From positions 1 to 40,069 of the forward strand of contig CALDYR010000010.1 of the NCBI GenBank assembly GCA_937944405.1: a DNA stretch of 40,069 bases. The letters run 5' to 3'. Each line of letters starts with the position of its first letter. Position 1 is the stretch's first letter. The stretch is from an uncultured Pirellulaceae bacterium (GTDB taxonomy: Bacteria > Planctomycetota > Planctomycetia > Pirellulales > Pirellulaceae). The notes under the pieces are model-generated. The model did no database searches and was not told the DNA's origin. It was given only the letters and a program-made list of their open reading frames with translations. Shown in pieces: positions 34,585 to 40,069 of this stretch. A program made the position numbers and the translations under genes.

Positions 34585-35025
34585 ATGAGCAACTCACAAT
34601 CTAACCAACCACTCCACGGTTTTCCGGCGGTCGCAACCATCGGAGTTCAATGGGGCGATCAAGACTTATTTCAGCACGTCAACAACGCCATTTACTTTCG
34701 CTGGTTCGAAAGTTCGCGCGTCGAATACTGGCACAAGTCGGGGCTATTTGATGCACTTCAGGACAGTGGCCTGGGCCCCATTTTAGCATCGGTGACCTGT
34801 AACTATAAACGGCAGATTAAGTTTCCTGACACCGTCATGATCGGGTCAAAAGTTGAAAAACTGGGCATCTCAAGCGTCACATTAAGCCACGATGTATTCA
34901 GCCATTCCAATAACGCCGTTTCGGCAACCGGAAAATCGGTGATCGTACTTTTCGACTACCAGGCCCAGCATCCGGTGCCAATCACTGACGAGTTTCGCGC
35001 AATCTTCGAACAGTTCGCCGGGTAG
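34585..35025 (+). CDS. Hot-dog fold acyl-CoA thioesterase (4HBT type)
   Basis: 146 residues from the ATG at 34585; a TTG at 34528 would add 19 residues ahead of a normal hot-dog start. The active-site segment is GDQDLFQHVNNAIYFRWFESSRVEY, where the Asp and HVNN turn match the 4-hydroxybenzoyl-CoA thioesterase group. A second strand, ASVTCNYKRQIKFPDTVMIGSKVE, is also typical. It would hydrolyse an acyl-CoA in the cytoplasm; the substrate is unknown. Confidence 0.85.
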   Translation: MSNSQSNQPLHGFPAVATIGVQWGDQDLFQHVNNAIYFRWFESSRVEYWHKSGLFDALQDSGLGPILASVTCNYKRQIKFPDTVMIGSKVEKLGISSVTLSHDVFSHSNNAVSATGKSVIVLFDYQAQHPVPITDEFRAIFEQFAG

Positions 35026-35168
35026 CTTTTGTTACGATTTCCCGCAGGCACCACTCAGACGCTAACTTTGAAAACGCTAACTTTTCCACCGCAAAACCAA
35101 TCCCAACACGATGTCAAAACCAAGCAGTGTCACACCCAGGCGGTGTGCGGTTGATAGAGTACCGAATC

Positions 35169-36185
35169 CTATTGCGCGTTGAAGTTCCCCGCGCGGAACG
35201 CTTCGGCCATCGCTTTGGGCACCGCTGATTCAGCCAGCAACAGCCCAGCGCGTTGTTTGGCTACGTCCGCTTTCATTTCTTGTTCATGCGCGATCGCGTC
35301 AGCCCGCCGCTTTTCAGCGTTGGCGCGAGCGACACGGGTGTCCGCTTCGGCTTGATCGACCTGCAATCGTGCTCCGATGTTTTCGCCCACGTCAATGTCC
35401 GCGATATCGATCGAGACGATTTCAAATGCCGTATGAGCGTCCAATCCGCGATCAAGAACTGCGCGTGAAATGCGATCGGGATTTTCCAGCACATGCTGAT
35501 GATTATCCGAAGATCCGATTGACGAAATAATACTTTCACCAACCCGCGCGATGATGGTTTCTTCGGTCGCTCCGCCGATCAACTGTTCAAGGTTCGTCCG
35601 CACAGTAACCCGTGCTCGAATTTTAAGTTCGACACCTTCTTTGGAAATCGCACTCAAGAAATTTTTACCGCTGCGCTGCGGATCGGGGCAGTCAATGACT
35701 TTAGGGTAGACCGAAGTCTTAACCGCGTCCATCACGTCGCGACCGGCCAGATCAATCGCCGCAGCGCGGTCGAAATCCAAATCAATGTTGGCTCTTTGTG
35801 CGGCAATGATCGCATTGATGACGCGCATCACATTACCTCCAGCCAAGTAGTGGGCTTCTAAACGGGCTGTACTGCAGCCGGTTGTTTTGCCGGTATCCAA
35901 ACCGGCTTGCTTGGCCATGATTTTGGCCGTGACGATGACTTCGGGACGCACTTTGCGGAACCCCATCCCGACCAAATCCAATAAACTGACGTTGGCGTTG
36001 GACATAAACGCCTGCACCCAAAGTTTTCCGTACTTCAGAAACGCCGCCGCGATGAACAGCGCGAACATGACGGCCAAACCGATCAGTCCAATCACCACCC
36101 AACGCACGATGTCCTCTTGTTGTGCGATCAGTAACGCATTGAAATTTGCTAACACAATCCACCTCAGATACGGGAGAGAAAACAT
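35169..36185 (-). CDS. floA: Flotillin-like membrane-microdomain protein
   Basis: 338 residues from the ATG at 36185. The frame opens further upstream at 36341, but those extra 52 residues are unlike the family, so I use the later start. An N-terminal membrane segment ([24 protein letters not shown]) is followed by the SPFH-like core: [44 protein letters not shown] and [20 protein letters not shown]-terminal coiled region is rich in Ala/Glu/Arg ([31 protein letters not shown]). FloA organises functional membrane microdomains. It is 67 bases downstream of mnmA on the same strand, so co-transcription is possible, though the functions differ. Confidence 0.88.
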   Translation of the reverse strand: MFSLPYLRWIVLANFNALLIAQQEDIVRWVVIGLIGLAVMFALFIAAAFLKYGKLWVQAFMSNANVSLLDLVGMGFRKVRPEVIVTAKIMAKQAGLDTGKTTGCSTARLEAHYLAGGNVMRVINAIIAAQRANIDLDFDRAAAIDLAGRDVMDAVKTSVYPKVIDCPDPQRSGKNFLSAISKEGVELKIRARVTVRTNLEQLIGGATEETIIARVGESIISSIGSSDNHQHVLENPDRISRAVLDRGLDAHTAFEIVSIDIADIDVGENIGARLQVDQAEADTRVARANAEKRRADAIAHEQEMKADVAKQRAGLLLAESAVPKAMAEAFRAGNFNAQ

Positions 36186-36252
36186 CTTCGACGTTGCATT
36201 ATGATACCCTATCCCCGGGGATGCAATCAGTCGATCGAGCCGTTTTTTTCGC

Positions 36253-37374
36253 TTACTCGATCCAACCACCGCCAAGAACTTGGTCTCCGTGGTAGCAAAC
36301 AACGGCCTGGCCTGGCGCGACGCCCCGCTGGGGAGCGTCAAAAGTCACCGTTAATCGCTTACTGATAGGGTCAATGTTGGCGGTCGCCGGTGCCGCGGCG
36401 CTGTTGTAGCGAATTTGGGCCAAACATGGAAACGTCTGCCGGGGAGGTTGGACCAACCAATTTGTATCGATAGCCGTAAGTTCGGTGCGTCCCAGTTCTT
36501 CAACCGGTCCGATCACCACTTCGTTGGCCGCTGCGTTGATGCGGGTGACAAAATAGGGCTGCCCCATGGCCACACCGATGCCGCGCCGTTGGCCGATGGT
36601 GAAACCTTCGATGCCTGGATGGCTGCCAACGACGGTTCCATCTGCGGTGACAATATCGCCGGCGGTAGAAACCGAATCGGCCTGCCGCTGGCGCACAAAC
36701 GCATCATGCTTTCCCGACGTTACAAAGCAGATTTCCTGGCTGTCTTTTTTTGCCGCGACGTTCAACCCCAGTTCTCCGGCGATTTTGCGGATGGTGGGTT
36801 TATCGTACCCTCCCACCGGCAATAACATTCGCTGTAGGTACTTCTGTTTGATACCGAACAACACGTACGACTGGTCTTTACCGACGTCGATGCCGCGTGT
36901 CAATTTTAGATCTTCGCCCTCCCCGTGCAGTTGTGCGTAATGACCGGTGGCCAGAAACTCCGCTCCGACGCTATCGGCGTAATCGAACAACTTACCGAAT
37001 TTAATTCGGTTGTTACACATGACGCAGGGGTTGGGTGTTCGGCCGACCGAATACTCTTGGACGAAGTAGTCAATGATGCCGCGAAACTCCTCCTCTAAGT
37101 TCAGCGCGTAAAATGGGATATCCAAACGCTCCGCAACGCGCCGACCGTCTTCGGCGTCCGATGCGCTACAGCATCCCTGTTTGTGATCGGCGCGGTTATT
37201 GAGCACCGGCAACAAAGGGGATGATGCTTGATCGCCGTCGATCGCACAGGCGGTAACGGCTTTTTCGCCATGCCGCATGAACACCCCAATCACCTCATGG
37301 CCTTGTTGAATTAACAGGTGAGCAGCGACCGAAGAATCAACGCCTCCGGACATCGCTAATACGACTCTCGCCAC
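36253..37374 (-). CDS. mnmA: tRNA-specific 2-thiouridylase
   Basis: 373 residues. The ATP-pyrophosphatase loop is SGGVDSS (residues 9-15). The catalytic cysteines are Cys117 in NPCVMCN and Cys216 in QEICFV. Further family motifs are [27 protein letters not shown] and GFTIGQRRG. It converts uridine 34 of certain tRNAs to 2-thiouridine with sulfur from a relay system. An insert of about 30 residues (about 35-70, Cys-containing) follows the first strand compared with the E. coli protein; similar inserts occur in other bacterial MnmA proteins. Confidence 0.95.
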   Translation of the reverse strand: MARVVLAMSGGVDSSVAAHLLIQQGHEVIGVFMRHGEKAVTACAIDGDQASSPLLPVLNNRADHKQGCCSASDAEDGRRVAERLDIPFYALNLEEEFRGIIDYFVQEYSVGRTPNPCVMCNNRIKFGKLFDYADSVGAEFLATGHYAQLHGEGEDLKLTRGIDVGKDQSYVLFGIKQKYLQRMLLPVGGYDKPTIRKIAGELGLNVAAKKDSQEICFVTSGKHDAFVRQRQADSVSTAGDIVTADGTVVGSHPGIEGFTIGQRRGIGVAMGQPYFVTRINAAANEVVIGPVEELGRTELTAIDTNWLVQPPRQTFPCLAQIRYNSAAAPATANIDPISKRLTVTFDAPQRGVAPGQAVVCYHGDQVLGGGWIE

Positions 37375-37487
37375 GATTTACTTTCTCGAACTGAAGATGG
37401 TGGAAACACGCAAGAGAATTCATTCCCTGGCGCCGCGGTGATTTAGGGAACCGACCGTGTTGGTGAAACTTTAGCCGCTTGATTTTT

Positions 37488-38186
37488 TCAGCGCTGGATA
37501 AACTGGGGAAAATCAAAGCTAAAAATTTTCTTGGTGAGGCTTTGCTTGGTGTCGGCGACAGTCTTGAGTAACTGGTAATGGCCTTGTTCACCGTAACCGC
37601 GCATCAAAAACATTTTCCCCAACACGCTGCCATTTCGGCGCTGGTAGATATGCACATCGAATTCGCTTAATTGTTTGTCTTGGGTCCAGATTAAAAAATC
37701 GATGCCACGGTCGCCAGTCACGTCGTCTTGGGTGACTTTGAACATCGTTTCGGGGTGGTCTGCTTGCAGCGTTTCTGTGACATTGCCGACGGCGTCGCTG
37801 GGGTTAGTCATCCCGGGAAATCGTCTCAACGCAAACATTGAAGTCCAATTATCTAAAGTCTGCCCAAAAGGGATGTACTGATTGACTATCTCACTGCGGT
37901 TGACCAAAACGTAATCAATGTTGCCAAATCGGAAACTGGGGGTGCCGGCCGGGATGTTTGGATTACGACCAACGGGTTGGGTAGACCGGGAATCCCGCGC
38001 GTTCTGAGACGCGGTGGTTGGAGTCGCGTCCGAAGCAGCGCCCCAATTACAACTTGCAAAAAGGGTCACCGAACCGGCGACACATAGCGTAACGACCACC
38101 AAAGCCGCAATAGAAGACGTTGAATTATTGGTAATGGGGCTGATCCTAAATAACTGTCTAATTTGCAAAGTGCCCAAAGCAAACAA
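37488..38186 (-). CDS. Exported hypothetical protein, possible lipoprotein
   Basis: 232 residues from a TTG at 38186; another TTG at 38168 is possible and neither has a good ribosome-binding site. A hydrophobic segment (SSIAALVVVTLCVAGSVTLFASC) ends in FASC, which could be a weak lipobox. A Thr/Ser/Asn/Arg-rich linker follows (about 50-80). The folded part (about 85-232) has FRFGNIDYVLVNRSEIVNQYIPFGQTL and a strand-rich end (GIDFLIWTQDKQLSEFDVHIYQRR). I do not recognise the family. It is upstream of mnmA on the same strand with about 110 bases between, so linkage to mnmA is doubtful. Confidence 0.65.
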   Translation of the reverse strand: MFALGTLQIRQLFRISPITNNSTSSIAALVVVTLCVAGSVTLFASCNWGAASDATPTTASQNARDSRSTQPVGRNPNIPAGTPSFRFGNIDYVLVNRSEIVNQYIPFGQTLDNWTSMFALRRFPGMTNPSDAVGNVTETLQADHPETMFKVTQDDVTGDRGIDFLIWTQDKQLSEFDVHIYQRRNGSVLGKMFLMRGYGEQGHYQLLKTVADTKQSLTKKIFSFDFPQFIQR

Positions 38187-38348
38187 TTTCTTGCGGTGCT
38201 TTCAACCTTTCGAATTATACCGCGACCGATTATGATTTGGCCATTTTATTAGCGAAATCATCGCGGCAAAAGCTCGCTTTGAAACTTCCTTCGAATTTTT
38301 CGCAGCGCAATCGTTGCTTCGATCACACCCTCTTTTGGCCCAAGTCCA

Positions 38349-40069
38349 ATGACCGCTCGCAAAGACATCCGCAACATCGTCATCATCGCCCACGTCGATC
38401 ATGGCAAAACTACCTTGGTGGACTGCTTGCTGCGGCAAAGCGGTCAGTTCCGCGATGCCCAGCTCCAAGGCGAACGGATCCTCGATTCGGGCGATCTAGA
38501 AAAAGAGCGCGGCATCACGATTTTAGCCAAAAACATCTCCCTGCCGTTCAAGGGCGTGAAGATCAACATCATCGACACCCCGGGCCACGCTGATTTTGGC
38601 GGCGAAGTCGAACGTGTTCTACAAATGGCCGACGGAGCGCTGCTACTGGTCGACGCGGCCGAAGGACCGATGCCACAAACGCGATTCGTATTAGGAAAAG
38701 CGCTAGAAGCGGGGCTTCAACCGATCGTTGTGGTCAATAAAGTCGACCGCCCCGACGCACGCACCGCGGAAGTGGTCGATGAAGCGATGGAATTGATCGT
38801 CGAAATGGGCGGTGAGCACTATTTGGATAATTTTCACTTTATCTACGCATCGGCCAAAGAGGGATTCGCGACTGATGCCCCTGAAGTGTTCAAAGGAAAC
38901 ATGGACCCATTATTGGATTTAGTCCTGGAACATGTACCGCCCCCAGAAATTGCGACCGGCGATTTCAAAATGCTGACCACGACGATGGACTGGTCTGAAT
39001 TTGTCGGGCGCATTGCGGTAGGCCGCATTTTAAGCGGCGTCATCAAAAAAGGCCAAACGGTCAACGTGATCAAAGCCGGCGGCGTCGTCACCAAATCGAA
39101 AATCGCCGCGGTGAACGTGTTTGATAAACTTGGCCGGGTCGAAGTCGATCGCGCTGAAGCCGGAGAAGTCGTCGCGCTTACCGGCATCGAGAAGATCGAA
39201 ATTGGCGACACCATCTGCCACGTCAATGACAACGAAGCGCTGCCTCGGATTTCAGTCGATGAACCAACCTTGGAAATGGTATTCACAATCAACAGCAGCC
39301 CCCTGGCCGGCCGCGAAGGGAAATTCGTGACCAGCCGCCAATTGCGCGAAAGGTTGATGAAAGAACTTGATCGCAACGTTGCCCTGCGCGTCACGCCTAT
39401 GGAAAGTGGCGACTCGTTCGCGGTCGCCGGTCGTGGCATTTTGCACTTGGCAGTGTTGATCGAAACCATGCGGCGAGAAGGATTCGAACTTTCGGTAGGC
39501 AAACCGCGCGTCGTGATGCACAAAGAAGACGACATCATCAAAGAACCTTTCGAAACGCTGGTGGTCGAAGTGCCAACCGATAAATTCGGTAGCGTGATGG
39601 AATTGGTCGGCAACCGACGAGGCGAATTGGCTGAGATGAGCAGTCGTGGCGATTTCACGCTGGCCCGATTTATCGTCCCATCGCGCGGGTTGATTGGGCT
39701 GCGGACTCGGCTGTTGAATGCGACCGCCGGCACCGCCATCATCAACCACCGCTTCCTTGAATTCCGTCCCGCCGAAGGTGACATCCCAAGTCGCCCCAAC
39801 GGGATGATGGTTTCGATGGTCGGCGGCCGCGCCAACGGTTTTGCCCTTGTGACGTTGCAACAGCGCGCCGACATGTTTGTTTCTCCCGGCGACGAAGTCT
39901 ATGAGGGTATGATCGTGGGCGAAAACGCCCGTTCCAACGATCTGCCGGTCAACCCGACCAAAGAAAAGCAATTGACCAACATGCGGGCTTCGGGAAGCGA
40001 CGAAAACATCATCCTCAAACCGGCTCGGTTGTTCAGTTTAGAAGCCGCGTTGGAATACATCGAAGACGA
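38349..40069 (+). CDS. typA: TypA/BipA ribosome-associated GTPase (cut by the window end)
   Basis: 573 codons are present and the 3' end lies beyond the window. The GTPase domain has G1 AHVDHGKTT, G2 RGITI, G3 DTPGHADF and G4 NKVDRPDA, followed by an ASAKEG G5-like motif. The EF-G-like domains continue with VGRIAVGRILSGVIKKGQTV and RGILHLAVLIETMRREGFE. The TypA-specific C-terminal domain includes FIVPSRGLIGLRTRLLNATAG and NENARSNDL-like GENARSNDLPVNPTKEKQLTN. It is a translational GTPase acting in ribosome assembly and stress adaptation. About 30 residues are probably missing at the end. Confidence 0.95.
   Translation, partial: MTARKDIRNIVIIAHVDHGKTTLVDCLLRQSGQFRDAQLQGERILDSGDLEKERGITILAKNISLPFKGVKINIIDTPGHADFGGEVERVLQMADGALLLVDAAEGPMPQTRFVLGKALEAGLQPIVVVNKVDRPDARTAEVVDEAMELIVEMGGEHYLDNFHFIYASAKEGFATDAPEVFKGNMDPLLDLVLEHVPPPEIATGDFKMLTTTMDWSEFVGRIAVGRILSGVIKKGQTVNVIKAGGVVTKSKIAAVNVFDKLGRVEVDRAEAGEVVALTGIEKIEIGDTICHVNDNEALPRISVDEPTLEMVFTINSSPLAGREGKFVTSRQLRERLMKELDRNVALRVTPMESGDSFAVAGRGILHLAVLIETMRREGFELSVGKPRVVMHKEDDIIKEPFETLVVEVPTDKFGSVMELVGNRRGELAEMSSRGDFTLARFIVPSRGLIGLRTRLLNATAGTAIINHRFLEFRPAEGDIPSRPNGMMVSMVGGRANGFALVTLQQRADMFVSPGDEVYEGMIVGENARSNDLPVNPTKEKQLTNMRASGSDENIILKPARLFSLEAALEYIED

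Noticed and set aside
36186-36341. Extended N-terminus of FloA
   Set aside because: These 52 codons have no membrane or SPFH similarity and precede a well-placed ATG with an immediate membrane segment.
38843-39874. Minus-strand ORF of 343 residues
   Set aside because: It is the antisense shadow of typA; its Ser/Arg/Thr/Pro-rich composition is typical of shadow frames.

Overview
The window looks like chromosomal DNA of a Planctomycetota bacterium, most likely Pirellulaceae (Rhodopirellula-like). The signs are a secreted beta-helix protein with the two-motif dockerin-like tail typical of this group, many signal-peptide and lipoprotein hypotheticals, a CHAT-domain protein, an FHA protein beside an ECF-type sigma factor, tandem non-identical clpP genes after tig, a floA-type flotillin gene, and weak Shine-Dalgarno sites with several GTG or TTG starts. 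The taxonomic call is inference from protein content; no rRNA gene is present.

Layout. 1-4800 is a mobile-element scrapyard: two decayed copies of one ISAs1-type transposase, both on the minus strand, bracket a beta-helix/dockerin gene, followed by a small membrane protein and an IS4-like remnant. 4804-9877 (minus) holds two exported clan-CD (caspase-like) proteins: a C25 (gingipain-type) peptidase and a TPR-CHAT protein whose catalytic dyad is missing. 10275-14530 has a small lipoprotein, a FadB/FadJ-type beta-oxidation enzyme, and a DUF4430 lipoprotein followed by a decayed stretch and a DUF6580 membrane protein. 14929-16426 (minus) is an FHA-sigma pair. tRNA-Gly(GCC), tig, clpP1, clpP2 and a lipoprotein follow (16896-22127).

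22392-30892 is the most interesting part: seven plus-strand genes for a LuxE/phenylacetate-CoA-ligase-like adenylating enzyme, an aldehyde dehydrogenase, an iron-type alcohol dehydrogenase, an exported PQQ-like beta-propeller, a HemN/HemW-like radical SAM protein, a GcvH-like lipoyl carrier and a two-cluster ferredoxin protein. The first three genes suggest interconversion of a carboxylate, an aldehyde and an alcohol. The last three suggest a radical and lipoyl/Fe-S electron-transfer module. I know of no characterised pathway with this set. After an IS630 remnant, a second radical SAM (SPASM-like) gene lies on the minus strand.

33297-40069 is mostly ordinary: DUF2927, EVE domain, hot-dog thioesterase, floA, mnmA, a secreted hypothetical, and typA/bipA cut by the window end.

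Two genome-scale patterns stand out: several short two-copy tandem duplications (14-19 bp) spread over the window, and four transposase remnants that mostly keep their ends but have lost their middles.
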